Both the position numbers and the translations under genes were made by a program. Source: Alisma plantago-aquatica (taxonomy: Eukaryota > Streptophyta > Magnoliopsida > Alismatales > Alismataceae). Taken from it: a stretch of DNA of 64,000 bases. Positions 33,932 through 47,230 of this stretch are shown here, one piece after another (within the stretch, counting starts at the first letter, position 1; each line of letters opens with the position of its first letter). Location of the stretch: assembly GCA_963693085.1 (NCBI GenBank), contig OY856409.1:1340806915-1340870914 (forward strand), in the 5' to 3' direction. The notes beneath the pieces are model-generated. The model saw only the letters and a list, made by a program, of their open reading frames with translations. It ran no database searches and had not been told where the DNA came from.

Positions 33932-36900
33932 TGTAAAGAGGCGAGATCACCTCCTTACTAAAATTTAAAGGAAATACAAAACATCCACTTTTTTCTAAGA
34001 AAAATAGACATTGTGGAATGCATGTATAATAATCCAAGTAAATAAGCATGTTTCAAATACATGTAAAATGTCAATAGTAGCGGAAAAGAAACTAAGTTAT
34101 TACATTGCTTTTTTAACTAAATTGCTACATGAGTTTCTTTGAAAAGGAAAAATTGAAAAGAAACTATAGGATCTAGATATAAGCAACCTTGTCATCCTTG
34201 ATTGCAAAACTTGAATCTACTCCTAAACTTGGTCACCTTGGCCTTGTTCAACACCTTGATCTAACCCTAGGTGGTTGGGAAAGCACCCAGCAAAAGGGAA
34301 AGAAAACAAGGTATGTGTCAGAGATAATGAACAAGGATAAAAGATAAGAAAACAACATGGAAAGTAAGGATAAGTTTTCATCATAAGTTGAAGATGGTCA
34401 AAAGTACAAGGCATAAATAAATAAATAGATGCTTTCTACAACAAAAATAGTAAAAGTTTGCATGCATGATTAATATTGACTACCTAAACTATACAGGGTT
34501 GAGGCACCTACCTAGCCTCAACCAATAGGTGAGGAAGAGTAACACATTCCAATCACCTACAAATATCCTATATTGGGGAGAGTAACACATTCCCCTAAGA
34601 GAATTACACATGCACTATCTATGGGTGGTTGTACAAAAGTACCACTACACTAGTTAAATAGTCTAATAAAATAAACATGCTAAGAATTATGGCAAGTATA
34701 AGCATCAAGTAAGAGAAACATGGCAGTGGGGCACAAGACCCAAGAAATAAGTATAAAAACTTATTTTTGAGGCACATATAGCAAAGGAAATAACAAAAGA
34801 GAAATTAGGGTTTCATAAAAACCTCATTAGGGAAACAAGGCTATGCTTTACAATTATTCCCAACTTAGGTGTAAGGAAATCACATACCTTTCTTAATGAA
34901 ATCCAATTACTTCTCTTTCACTACTTTAATTGAGTCCAAAACCCACTTTTCCTATTTTCAATGTATAATCATGTATTAGGGTTTTACACAAGCATAAAGG
35001 TAAGGAAACCCTAACTTTTGGACTTTTGGCGTAAAACCTTGATTTAGACCTTGAAAATATCACCATTGATCTTATTAGGTTCTCCTGATTACGAAAACAT
35101 ATAATTTTGTCTAATTTGGATTTATGATGATTAAAGTGCATTTTTGGTGATTTTAATGTGTTAAATTCAAATTTAGAAAAATCCTTCCAAAGAACTCAAA
35201 ACCAAGCCTCGAAAGTATTTTTATTAGAAAACTTACATCTTTCTGATTCCAAAACATATTCTCTTTTAATTTTTGGATGAAGGAATAAAAAGATATGATT
35301 TTTCCTATTCTGACCAATCAGAGAATGCCATGTCAATAAATCCATTGTGAGAGAGACAAAAAGAGAAGTGGGCCGCTTGACTTGTCCCAATCGTGGGGCA
35401 CCAACTCAATGTTCCATGCCGATACATCCTCGCATCAACGCGGGCATGGAAAAGAACCAAAAGATAAAAAAGACCCAGCGTGAAACGAAAGAGAAAAGAA
35501 GGAAACGACGAGGGAAAAATAGTCATTTGACATGGGGGATTGTCCCCTTCCTCTGCTTGGGAGCCATGGCTGTGAGTAGCAAGCTCCGATTTTGGGCGAA
35601 TTCGCTACATGTGACCAAACTCGAAAACAAGGGTACGAAAGGAATGAGGAGATCACCACGAACCTATTGGTGAAGACAATTTGATCTGAGGTGGAGTTGA
35701 GAGCAAGCACGATCCGCCGCAAGCCTTGGTTCAAAAATCAAGCACGGGCAAGCAAGGATGCAAGAACACGAGCAATTGGAGGATGAGAAGAGTTGCAAGA
35801 GGGTTGGGCAAAACTCAGGTACCGATATTTATAGGCAAAGTTGAGTAATAAAGCAAGAAGGAAATGGCCCAAACTTACTTGGAGAGCAAGATTTGGGGAT
35901 TTCCTTATTTCTCCACAAAAACACAAAAATAAGGGATTATTAGGTGTGGTTTCTTATTTAGAATCGTTTGGAGAAGATTTCGTGTGAATTGGTTGAGAAA
36001 CGAGCAAGAATTCAAGAAAACAAAATCCACGTAATTCGGTGCCTGTTTCCCAATCAGCGTGATGTAGAATACGATCTGTGAGTCGTTGGATCACAGATCC
36101 AACAGTTGCAATCTCTTGAGTCAAAGTCAGAGTGACATTTAAATCGAAATCCCAATCTTATTGGAATTAGTGTATATATGCATTAATTTCCCTTTTTCTC
36201 TCACCTCATTTGAGGGGGAAAACATGCTCCAAATTAAATGAAAAATGACACCTAGCCTATTTTTATACGAGGAATCCAAATATGCAATTATATTTGCCTT
36301 TTGAGAACTTTAAATGTGTTAAATAAATCAAATCTTATTTTCTCTTTCCTCCTTCATTAATGGTTATAAGATTCTCCAAATTTGATGAAACTTCACCCAC
36401 AAGTCACGTTAAGTTCCTTGGATACACATTTTCCATATATTTTACATATTGAAGTTTTTTTACATTTATTTAATATTTTGAAGGTTCTACACACTTTCTC
36501 TCTCTTGATTTTACCTTTTAATAAAATATTCTCCAAATTGAGTGAAAATTCACCCAAAGGCATATTTTAATGTGTAGATCATAAATTTGGCATCAATTGT
36601 TACTTTTGGAGTCAGTAAAGATTTTATTTTTCATTTTGAGTTATCTCCTATTTTCCCATTCAATTAATACAATTACACTTACTAATTTTCCAAAAGTTGT
36701 GAAACTTACTACTTAAGAAAACGTGTACTCAAAGAAAAGGAATTTGGATTCAAAATTATCTTTTGGATTCCTCTTTTATGATTTTTAGGCAATTTACCCT
36801 TATTTTCACTTAATGGAAAAATTAATTCATTTAATGTGGCATTATCTTAATTTTAAGGTTTTCTTTTCTTTTTCTCATACAAAAAGCCATAGAAACTTCT

Positions 36901-37027
36901 AGATCGGTTTTATTTTATTCTTATCTATCTTAAGTGGATATTTTGAAAATTAAATCCATTAGTAAACTTTCACTAATGTATTTGTTCTTAACACCTTAAA
37001 ATGTAAAATATTGAGAACAAATGTACA
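33932..37027 (-). repeat. gypsy-D 5' LTR (~3.1 kb; outer end tentative)
   Basis: The inner end TGTAAAGAGGCGAG (plus strand) is fixed by the primer-binding site. The outer end is placed at 37027 where AATGTACA would give a TGTACATTTG start on the minus strand, but 37028-37080 could also belong to it. A TATA box (CTATAAATATC reversed) lies near 35822-35832. There is no coding potential. Frames at 35200-35930 are shadows. Confidence 0.65.
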
Positions 37028-37080
37028 CCAAACCTTTATAATTTCCACTAATTCAACATCAAGGATAGAAAATGAAAGAA

Positions 37081-37752
37081 AAAGCTTAGGAAAAGGATAA
37101 ACTAAGATTATACATGGATTTCAGTTCATTTCAACATCTGATAAATAAAGATCATAGGACATTGGGGCACTGCCATAAAAGATCTCATCTTTTGAAATAG
37201 AACATTGACTATTCTTTATATGAAATTCATATCCATCCTTTTTCATACAAGATACAAAAATAATGTTTCTATTAATGGCAGGTACAAAATGGAAATTTTC
37301 TAACTCTATTACATGCCTTGTGGGTAGAGATAAATTAAAGGTTCCAATTATAGTGGCAACAACTCTTGCTCCATTCACAATGTGCAGTTTGACCTTGCCC
37401 TTTCTTAAAGGCTTACTTCTTTTTAGATCCTACATATTCAAACATATGTGAGATTCACATTCATTATCTAGTACCCATGATGAAGAAGTAGACATATCTA
37501 TCTCAATAATGTACATACCCAAAGTGGAGATCTTTATCCCCTCCTTGTTCTTCTTGAGTCCCTTTAAGTACAAAGGATAGATTCCTTTTGCACTTGTCTT
37601 TCTCCTTGTCTTGAGTGTTGAAGACTTGGACTTCAGCTTAGCCTCATAACTCTCTTGGCCTTTCTTTCATCCTTAGACTCTCCCATGATCATCATCATGG
37701 ATTTGTCCTTCTTCATCCATGCTTAGACATTTATCAACATGCCAAGTAAATC
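37081..37752 (-). pseudogene. copia-A4 gag end, protease and pre-integrase fragment
   Basis: This continues the same copia copy whose gag start lies at 52975-53524, separated by the gypsy-B2 insertion. On the minus strand it holds a decayed zinc-knuckle region (CKRNLSFVLKGLKKNKEG), then SSSWVLDNECESHIC where the active Asp-Thr-Gly reads Asp-Asn-Glu, a stop, and a pre-integrase domain (37121-37378) almost parallel to residues 143-230 of the copia-A1 product. It ends abruptly near 37081. Integrase, reverse transcriptase and RNase H are missing, so the 3' half was deleted or overwritten by gypsy-D. Confidence 0.85.
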
Positions 37753-40273
37753 TATAACGTCCCTGGATTTTCACCTTCTCAAAACCCCATGGGGATGAGA
37801 AGACAAAATCCAAAAACGTTAGGCAATCGTTTCAGAGAGTGATGCGGAAGCACAATACGCATACATGAACATACAACCATAACATACACCATAAACAATC
37901 TCAACATTCAACATGTATATTACAAAAATGACTTATTACAACATGAATTACAATTACATATTGAAAGATGATTTGACAAGTCTATGAACATGTATGCTAA
38001 TCAGGATCTACACAATAGGTACAACCTAAACACTGCTCACTTCACATCTTTATCCCACACTATCTCTGAACCTAAAACATACGTGAAACAACGAATCAAC
38101 ACACAAGGTGTTGTGTAAGTGGGGTAGAAAGATACATACTAATATGCTTGCATAATTGAAATAACTTGAGAAAGAAAGAGTAAAGGAGAGCATTATTTAA
38201 AGCGATAATCAGGTAAACGCATCTTTTATACATTTCATTAGATGCAGTTGTACTAGAGTTTTATAAGAACTTCTCATACATCAAGTATGGGAAAAATTAT
38301 TTAATCATACATCTAACATGGGCAATTCATCATACATCCATGTTAGGCAACATACATCCATACTGGGCCATGTGCACTAATAGCTACAACTCATCAAAAT
38401 GTCCATTTATATTTCATTAAGTTTTGGCGAAGCATATAATACTAATACGCATCCAAGAATTTATATGCAAATAAAAGCATCCAAAGTACATCATATCATT
38501 ATGCATCCACAAAAACTAGTCATATACTTAATAAAAACCCATGTACATGAATTCAGAGATTCCTTATGCATCCATTATCATCTACAACTATGTCCATGAC
38601 ATGATTAATAGAAATTAATCATCATTAATACATGTACATCATATTCATGGTATTTAGGTCCATATTAGGGTTTAGGCCAAACCTAGATTCAAATTGACTA
38701 AAACTTGTATCTAATATTTTTATATTGATCTAAAGATCATCATTAGAGTATGATTCATGTTTCATGATTTTTTGGTGATTGATCTATTTTCTAAAATTAA
38801 AATGGGGTTAAAACATGTAATTTAGGCATTAATGAGAAAAGGCCTAACATAGATCAATAAAAAATAATATCTGAGTCCACATTTAGCCTCTTTACGATAT
38901 TAGAGCTCAATAGGTATTTTCTGGGATTTTATATCATATAGATACTATTTATTTCAATTAATGAACCCTAAAATGGAGCATCATCTTGTAAATTAAAACC
39001 CATCAATATTATTGTTTTAGAGGTCTAATCTAGGGGTCTTACAAGAAAGAGGATATTTTTCTGAGTCTGGAGGTATTTTTTTGTGGATTTATTAGAAAAA
39101 GGAGCTATTTATAGTGCATTTTCTAAAATCTGCATGTAATATTGGAATTGTAAACTTACATTTACCTCCAGGGATTTACTGGAGCCGTTGATATGATCTT
39201 TGGGATCACCTAGATGTCTGCCACCTGGACACTAGGTTGGGGCATGGCTCGACATCTTAGACTACTCCTGGACCGACCGGTTCTTAGATTGGTCTAGCTG
39301 GTTAGATTGGTCGGTCCTCTCTCTCTCACCCTCGCGACTGGGGAATACGCCTGTGTGTGAGCTGCTACCACGAGGCTCAGTTCCGGTGAGGGATCTTGGT
39401 AGTAGAGAAGGTTCTCTCTATCTGGTGATAGGCCCTGAAGGTTCAAAGAGACATTTGTATGCCTCCATCCACTTCGTATGCGTCAGAGAAGCAGGGACCA
39501 ATGAAAAAGGAAGCTCGCCGGTTGAGCGCCTCCACAGTGTAAAGAAGAAGGGGAAAACTGATCATTGAAAAACCTAGATCAAATAGAGGCTTCTGCAAGC
39601 TTCTTGGTACCTTCAAGGACCCAAACATGACCTTCAGAACTCCTAGTATCTTCTTATCCTACATTCCCAAACTCCTACTAGCTTCACCCAGAGACTTGGT
39701 TCGGAAGCCATGGGTTTGCAGAGAAGTTGCAAGATTGATGGCGTTGCTCATCTTTTCTAGCTTTAGAGATGATTTTTCGGTACTCAAAACCTCACAAGAC
39801 GGCCTCCACCTTGCCTCCGTAGTCCAAGGCTTCTACTGGTGTTTTCGGTGGAGAAACATTGAGGAGTAGGTGGTTGTCCTCTTTCTCTAGGCCGCATCAT
39901 CCTCTAATATCGGGCTCGTTGAGTAGATCTCAACCAATCGCAACTATTTCTTCTCTTAGAAATATCTAAAACTTCTCACAGAGCAACACAGTTTATGGGA
40001 TCTGATCTATGGAACTCCTCCGTGAAACCTGGAGGTAGGGGATGAAGACTCCACCATTGGATTCATGCGGACGAGCTAGATTGAGCCACAAATCCATGTT
40101 GTAGGCGCCCCACACAGCTAAAAGGTTGTGTGAAACCTAAATTGCACTGGACCTAAGTACTACATAACCCAAAGACCAAAGTTCAACTATATTTATATCA
40201 TTCATGTCCACAATTTCACAAAATTACATCTCTCTATAGAAATTTCCACTAATTCTAAAAGTTTAGACATAGA
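37753..40273 (-). repeat. gypsy-B2 3' LTR, distal part
   Basis: This is the first piece of the LTR, interrupted at 40273 by the nested gypsy-type element and resuming at 50387. A TATA box (ACTATAAATAG reversed) lies near 39107-39117. 38990-40273 is repeated in the 5' LTR at 51231-52516. Confidence 0.88.
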
Positions 40274-43122
40274 TGATGAATCCTCCAGATTCATCTGCAC
40301 AGTCGCCAATTCTAGGGATTTTATTTCTCATATTGAGTGATTTACCCTTGCTTTGGTTCACTTTGAGTGTTTCACTAATTCCTTGCAAATATTGCCTAAA
40401 TAGTTCTAATTACTAGTATATTTGATGATATTATCTCTTACACATTCTCCTTTCCCTCTGCAGATCACTCGCAACCACCTGATCGAGATCCAACGGTTCC
40501 TTTTCATCCAACCACTAAGGAAAATCAAGCAACTCCATGCATACGGTCTCAAGACCGTTTGGATCCTTGCGGTCTCAAGACCGTTTGGATCCTCGCGGTC
40601 CCAAGACCGTTTGGATCCTCGCGGTCTCGAGACCGTTTGGATCCTCACGGTCCCGAGACCGTTTGGATCCTCGCGGTCTCAAGACCGTTTGGATCCTCAC
40701 GGTCCCAAGACCGTTTGGATCCTCGCGGTCCTAAGACTGTTTGGATCCTCGCGGTCCCAAGACTGATCGAAGCCAGACCGTATGAGTGCACGTGATTGAG
40801 GGAGCTATGAGACCGCATGAAGCAAATGGAACGCAAGAACGCATGAGAAAATGTGCAGCAAGACCGTTTGCTTATTATTAGAATATGAAGACCGTGAACC
40901 AATTGCCTTGGATGAGTCAAGACCGTTTGCTAAAAACACAGCAGCAATCTATTTAACATTGCAAGCTGCATGAAGATCGCATGGAGTTATTAATCCAAGA
41001 CCGCATGCAAGACCGCATGCAAGACCGTGATGAAAACCAATTAAAATAAGATACTCACATCAGCCACTCACGTGAAGCATGAGCCAGGCAAAACCGCATG
41101 AGTCCATGTGAGGAATGCTGCTGGGAAATAAGTTACTCACATTAACTATTCACGTGAAGAGCACCGATCGAATGAGCAACCGGCAATACAGACCGAACGA
41201 AAAAGTAGATGGGCAAATCGAATAAGCAGCATGTACCAAACCGAATGGCTAAATTTTGGCGAGACCGCGAGGAACGCATGACTACGCATGCATCCGAGAC
41301 CGCGAAGTGCATGCAGCACTTTGTCAAAGGCGAGACCGCGAGGCTGAAGAAGGTAAGACCGCGAGGCTGAGGAGAGAAGACCGTGTGAACAAAAGCAAAC
41401 CAAATAGCTAATAAAGGCCGAGACCGCGAGGAATGCATGCATGCTGAAAAGCCAAAAATGCATGAGCCGTAGCTATTCACGTAGACCGTATGGAATTGCA
41501 TACAAAAGCAAACCGTATGGCCAAATTGCCATTCCAAAAACCATTTGATAAAGTGGCAGTAAAGCAAACCGTATGCCCAAGATATTTTGGCAAGCCTATA
41601 AATAGAAGGGTAGAGGCATGGTCTTGCCGATCCCATCTCACTACGGCCCAAGGCTGCCGGACTGGGACCAGGCCGGAACGCTGCCAGATTGCCCGAGCAC
41701 CGTTTCTTACCAAACTTCACCCACAGCCTCAGAATCCCATCCTGAGTCCAGATCCGGTGAGCAGCCAGTCCGGGCGTAGATCTAGTAGGTTGTTCCATCA
41801 CCATCTCACCATTGCTCACACCATAGCTCCACCTCATCCTACTCTTGCTATTCCGGAGGTTGACCCGAAGATCGAGGCGGAGAAACGGACGGCATCGACC
41901 ACGACGGAGCAGTCCCGGAGACTGCGACGATCTACACCGGGCTGTCACAAATCTACTCTTCTGCTCCGACGATGCTTTCTTTCTCTCTCTTCTCTTTCTT
42001 TGTTGCTCCCTCTATGAGGAGCGAGTAGTTCCATCCACTAGGGTGCGGGGACTAGCCCCGCTGCCCATGTTTTGTATATTGTACTAAAAAGATGTTATCA
42101 TTCCGTTTCAATACTAAATCGTTTCATACATGCTTGAATGTTGGCCGCATTTTTGTATGCATCTATTGTCTTTCGTTGTGGTTTGTCTACGACCGCTCTT
42201 GAGACTCAAATACCGATTTAGTTTTGGTTTCTGGTGCGTGTATCCACCACGCACCCGTTTCGGTATCTAGGAACGCTTTCTAAGGAATGGAGTAAACTCA
42301 CCTCCATCGTTGTACTTTTATACTATGAAATGGAATCAGTTGACGTACAAAAGTGCGACCTTGACCGGTCGAGGAACACACTCTGAGGAGAGAGTGGTGC
42401 AAAGTACTTGACCATTCGTTCGGGAATGGCTGACGTTGCAACACTCTCACGTTTCTCGTAGCTATATCCTCGAAAGAGGGATAGTCTATAAGGATACTAA
42501 TCGATTTGGTAATTATCGCTCGCTTGTTAGTTTTCTGATGCACGTTTCACGAGGTTGAGTAAGATTTTCTCTTCAGAGACTACATATCTTCATTGACACA
42601 TAGATACATACCGGATGAGAGTTACTCAACCCGTGAAGGATGTATGCATTACTCTTGTCCTATAAGACATCGGTATTGTACAACATCCATGTGTCCTGCT
42701 TACGAGTCTTGCTACGTTTGGTACAAGTACAATTCATGTGTAGTGGTGGTGAATACCCGCATCACCCCAGTGATCCATCATCATCTGCTAATCTTAGTTT
42801 TTAATCCTTAAACTAGTTTTTATTCTTGCCTTTACTTTTGCATGTTTTAGGTTAAATAACTCAAATCAAACTTCTGGTCTTAGATGATTAACTTAGATTG
42901 ATACGAAACAAGAAAAAGACACTCAAATTCTTAATGTTGTCCTTTGGGTTCGATCCTAAATCTGTACTATGATAAGGCTTCCACACTCTTGTGGGGTTGG
43001 AGCATTTATCTAGCACCAGTTGTAGGTAAACCTAGAGAAAACATCAACTCCCTAGGGTTTTTGGTGCATATTAGGACTTCCATTGGAAGAGTAATCTTTT
43101 GGTGTAAGTTCTAGCTCCATCA
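40274..43122 (+). repeat. 5' LTR of the Athila-type element (2849 bp)
   Basis: By eye it is nearly identical to 47482-50386, differing by scattered substitutions and four visible indels: two fewer 26-bp units, a 12-bp gain near 41005-41030, a 14-bp loss near 41330 and a 2-bp CT loss near 41990. A TATA box, TATAAATA, is at 41597-41604. The ORFs seen in it are open frames of repeats. Confidence 0.95.
40545..40769. repeat. 26-bp palindromic tandem array, 8.6 units
   Basis: The unit is GGTCTCAAGACCGTTTGGAT plus CCTCGC. The first 12 bases are near or fully self-complementary (GGTCTCGAGACC in unit 4). Units vary at a few fixed positions (TCTC/TCCC, CTCGC/CTCAC). Because 26 is not a multiple of three, all frames give a repeating Ser/Arg/Asp peptide, which is not evidence of a protein. 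Confidence 0.97.
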
Positions 43123-43127
43123 AAAAA

Positions 43128-43145
43128 TGGCGCCGTTGCCGGGGA
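43128..43145 (+). other. Primer-binding site, tRNA-Asp type
   Basis: TGGCGCCGTTGCCGGGGA, five bases after the LTR, is complementary over 18 bases to the 3' end of plant tRNA-Asp(GUC). This primer choice is typical of the Athila group. Confidence 0.92.
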
Positions 43146-43327
43146 CAACGGTATAAGAATCGTCTTTTTCAAATTTTGTGTCAATTTAGGTTTCTCTAGG
43201 GTTTTCTTTTTTCTTTTCAAAAACCTAAAAAGTAAAGGACTTAATCTTGCATATCATCTTGGATTTGTAGTGGTTGGTCAAACTTGATAAACTCTTTCTT
43301 TGATTTCAGGTATCAATTCTCTTCAAA

Positions 43328-45703
43328 ATGAAGCAGCCAGTGCCACCAACCAATAGTTGTCAATTCTGTGGCGACTATTCTCATGCATCGATCAACTGTT
43401 TTAACGTTCATCCTCTCTACGTGATGGCCTTGCGTCAAGTAATCATGAATCGTATAGTCGGGAAACTCAGAGTAGCCACTCCATACAAATATGGATATAA
43501 CACAGGTTATATTCCATATCATCCCGGAGGCTACTACGAGAAACCTAACTATGGCGGATTTCAAGGCGTAGACTGCAATACAGGAGGGCAATTGGAAAGC
43601 AACTCAAATCAATACTATGATGAGGGAAGCTATTATCAACATCAATCAAACGGGTGCCATGAAGAGCCTTTCCATGAAAATCAACACATATTGATGGAGG
43701 AACTACGTGCCTTACAAACATCGGTGACTCAACAACTAGCTGATCAGACAGCCGCGACCAAGAAGTTGATAGCTGACCTTAATCAACTTACACAACTTGT
43801 CAACGCTCCTGAGCAACATGCAGAACAGCCGCAAAATTCAACTAAGCACATCTCTAGCCCACATGTTGCAATAAATTATGATGATGATTACAAAATCATG
43901 TGGAATGTGCCTCCCAATGATTTTCAAGTGCCAGTACATGGTGGGGAATCATCCTCAGAACCAATGACTGAACTCAAGGATGATAACTTCACCACACCAC
44001 AAGAAAAAGAATCATTCTTTGAGCCGAAGTCTGACCCGGATAATGACTCTTGCACTATGCTCTTAGATGAAAGCATGAGTAACCAATATGAAGATTTTCT
44101 TCAATTGGGAGATAAATTGGGAACAAATTTTAATGATTATCCATCTTCTCCCCCCATAAACTCAGATCCGTCCATACAGATTGAGGGACAACCATCAATG
44201 ATTGACTCCCTATATGACAAATGTTCTTCAACTTCAACTGTTTTGTCGTTAAATTCCAATGAAGAAGGGTCTATGTTACACGAACTCTACACTCCTTCTC
44301 AGTCAGACATAGATGAATATGAGACTGATTTAGATGAGGAGACGTCTTTTATGCAAGAGACTCAAATGATTCCATTACTGGAAAAGGATCCGATTTTTCC
44401 TTATGAAGACATTTATGATCATTCGGCTGATCTAGAAACAAACTTCGAGGATGGGACTGACCAAGATCCTGATCCAGAGACGAACCATACCACTCTCACT
44501 GATGATGAAATAGAATCAAGGGAGGATGAGGGGTCTCAAGATGACAATCTTATGACGGGTCCTTCCCATGAGATGACACCACCACAAGGAGTTCTGACGG
44601 AGCCAGTCCTCGAACAAGAACATGATTTTTCTATTGAATCTCCTTCTAGTCACTTGAACTAGTTGAAAGTGCACCATGAAGAGAAACATGAACCATCTCT
44701 TGACTTTGGGACAGATTATGATATTATCATAAACTCTTGTAATGACAAAAAGGACCCCTGGGATGACATCAAGCTACAAACCTATCCCTTTATAGCCACT
44801 CATCCCTATGAAGAAGCCCCCCCTAACACTCATGAAACCGAGATTTATCCATTACCTGAGCTAGTTTCCATTCCTCTCATAGAAACTCTTCCCAAGCACT
44901 CTATTGAACTGGAGGAGTGTTATGAAGAAGAACTGGAACAACAATATATCAGTCCCAATATTGAAGAAATGGGTTCATCAAGGGATTTTAGCCCTCAAAA
45001 TGATATGTCAGGGACTAATCCCTCTCGTGAAGAGACATCATTGGAACCTCTATCTCAAGATCCCATGAATCCCTTACACGAGCAAGAGTTCATTTCACCA
45101 ATCAAATCCTCTTCTAGTTACTTGAATGAGCTAAGGATGTTCTACGAGGAAAATTCTAAACAAAACCTTGAAAAGAGGAACGACGCTCTTGCCAAATTCA
45201 ACATTGATAAAGATGATTATACTTCTCAAAATAACTCTTCTGAAGAAGAAACGTTACCCTGGCCACCATATCCCACACAAGAAAAGCCAGGTGACGCAAT
45301 GAAGCCGGAACCAGATCCACCACCTGATCTTGGACAGGAGGAAGTTCAAGTGGCCGACCCTCAATCAGTTGCCCTAGATTTTGAAGAAAGCAGTTTTACT
45401 TTGAACTTCGAGGGTGAGCCACAACTGGAGGGCACAAGTGGACATAACCTTGATTTCTCGCATAGCCCTCCAGTTTCGACTGCTTATATTTCACCTCCCG
45501 CGCTGATGGGGGAAGGTCTCTGGATACTTCTAGACGGACAACGAGGTGAAAGAAATGTACATCCAATTCGTCCAGAAGACTCGTTCGAGTCGCCACAACC
45601 ACCCACTCAACAGGTTGTTCGGGCCACTTCCTCGTTCTCAGCACCAGCTATCACGAGATATCTTTGTCGGACCTTCTTCCAACTACGAGGACCGCCTGGT
45701 TAA
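43328..45703 (+). CDS. Unrecognised acidic protein with N-terminal CCHC knuckle, one internal TAG
   Basis: The frame is open for 791 codons except TAG at 44660-44662 (codon 445). Residues 11-24 form a CX2CX4HX4C zinc knuckle (CQFCGDYSHASINC). A Tyr/Gly/Pro/Asn-rich tract (about 55-110) follows, then a Gln/Leu heptad-like stretch (about 125-165) that could be coiled coil. This order resembles the C-terminal end of Athila Gag. The remaining ~600 residues are strongly acidic (Asp/Glu/Ser/Pro) with no family I know. Around the stop, a segment (EQEHDFSIESPSSHLN) is echoed at about codon 588 (EQEFISPIKSSSSYLNEL), so the lost residue is probably Glu (GAG to TAG). A splice-acceptor-like TTTGATTTCAG lies just before the ATG. 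Function is unknown; an RNA-binding packaging role is a guess. Confidence 0.7.
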
Positions 45704-46263
45704 CGCTGCACAACCCTTCCCCTCCATCTTGAACCTAGTATTTGCTCAGAAATGGGAAAATTCATAAGTTCGAGGTGGAGGGCGGGTGGTATGACTTTCA
45801 CTCCACCCTTTATCTTTATTGCTTCCCGCTTTTCCATTCTAGTTTCTTTTTCGTAAATTTTTATGCCTTTTTGTTAGTTTTCTAAAAATAAAGCCTTTAT
45901 CTAGTCAGCTTTTGTTTTGCGAATTTGCAAATTTCCTGGAAAAGAATACTTAAAACTAGCCAATGCGTGTTTTTCATTTTGAATTGTCTATGAATCCTAA
46001 TGTTATATCTCAAACAGGAAAAGATGATACACTTCAATAAGGCCGAGATAGATCAAATACATCACGCCTTTATCTGATTAATGGATCTATTGTATGGATT
46101 TCTCATTTGATGTTTCATCATGTCTCTTTTGGAGCAGAGTGTGATGGAGAATAGAGACCCGTCGCATGGAATCGCTAAGCAAACTACATCATGATCCAAA
46201 CTCTCTTCTACACTTATTCTTTCATTTTCATACCCCTCTGTTCATTAACCATGCCAAAGTCTT

Positions 46264-46385
46264 AAGTTCGGTGTGGCACGCCACACTCCTTTCTAGTGAA
46301 AACTAGAACATTGCCGAACTTTAAGTTCGGTGTGGTAAACCACACCTCTGCAAAACTCTAAGTTCGGTGTGGTACACCACACCCC
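46264..46385. repeat. Three AAGTTCGGTGTGG hairpin repeats
   Basis: Copies start at 46264, 46323 and 46360. In each, GGTGTGG is followed after about four bases by CCACAC(C), giving a 6-7 bp stem. The same 13-mer precedes the LTR-like start at 47266 and, in shortened form, the real 3' LTR. Confidence 0.9.
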
Positions 46386-47230
46386 TCTTTCCATTACCGC
46401 CTCTTCCATACCCCTCAATACATAACGGGGGCATACCACCTTCTCAAGGAGTATACAATGATGTTTGTGCACATACCGAGGTTGGTGAAAAATCTACCCC
46501 AATTCCAAAAAGAGGCCTGGCAGCCCAAATATGAAGAAAAAAAATCCAAAAATACCCTTTGTCCTAAGCCAGGCGAGAATGAATAAAAGCCAGAGTGTGA
46601 ATAAAAACATGAGAGTTGTGCCCTGAATAAGGATAACCGATAAAGGTCTTGCCCGGCCGGTACATTAGCTGCCCTCAGGAAGGCAGATGTGTCGTGACTG
46701 GTAGTGAGATCCTAAGGATCCAAAAATAACCCCTTACCTCCCCTCAAAGAGGTAAAAGAGCCAAAAGCCTTAAGCCAACCTATACACACTTCTGAGTTAC
46801 CTTTAGAAAAAGAAAATAATCGAGTGTAAGGCTAAGCCAATCAGAGTTGTGCATAAATCATTCAAAGTATCTCGATGAGACAATTAATTTTAAGAGTCTT
46901 GATTCAATCAGAGGAGAGACTCTTATCTTTTGATCATACCCCCATTCCCTCCTTTTTCAACACCAGTAAGAGATCGTATGCATTTTGTTGATTATGTGGG
47001 TATGTTCAAAATCTCATAAAACTCTTTAACATGACCGATACAACAGAGAGTGAGAAGGAAGTACTTCAGCAAAGTGAAATCAGAAACAAGGATACCATAA
47101 GATGTATTCCGTGATCTATGGAAGCCTTGATGCTGTATCAATCTGAGCAACGAACAAATCTATCATATGACATAAGGATGAGGCAAACACGAGATGAACA
47201 ATTTCATTGGTGACTGTTTTAAGTTTTTCG

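Noticed and set aside
40545..40769. CRISPR-like appearance of regular direct repeats
   Set aside because: Units are contiguous with no unique spacers, the context is a plant LTR, and no cas genes are present.
40422..40920. Long open frames with repeating Ser/Arg/Asp or Thr/Val/Trp peptides on both strands (also 47633-48180)
   Set aside because: They are translations of the 26-bp LTR array, which keeps all frames open; no protein is implied.
41142..42017. Frames of 175-268 codons inside the Athila-type LTRs (also 48572-49351)
   Set aside because: They overlap on opposite strands, lie within LTR sequence, have no domain and start at arbitrary Met codons.
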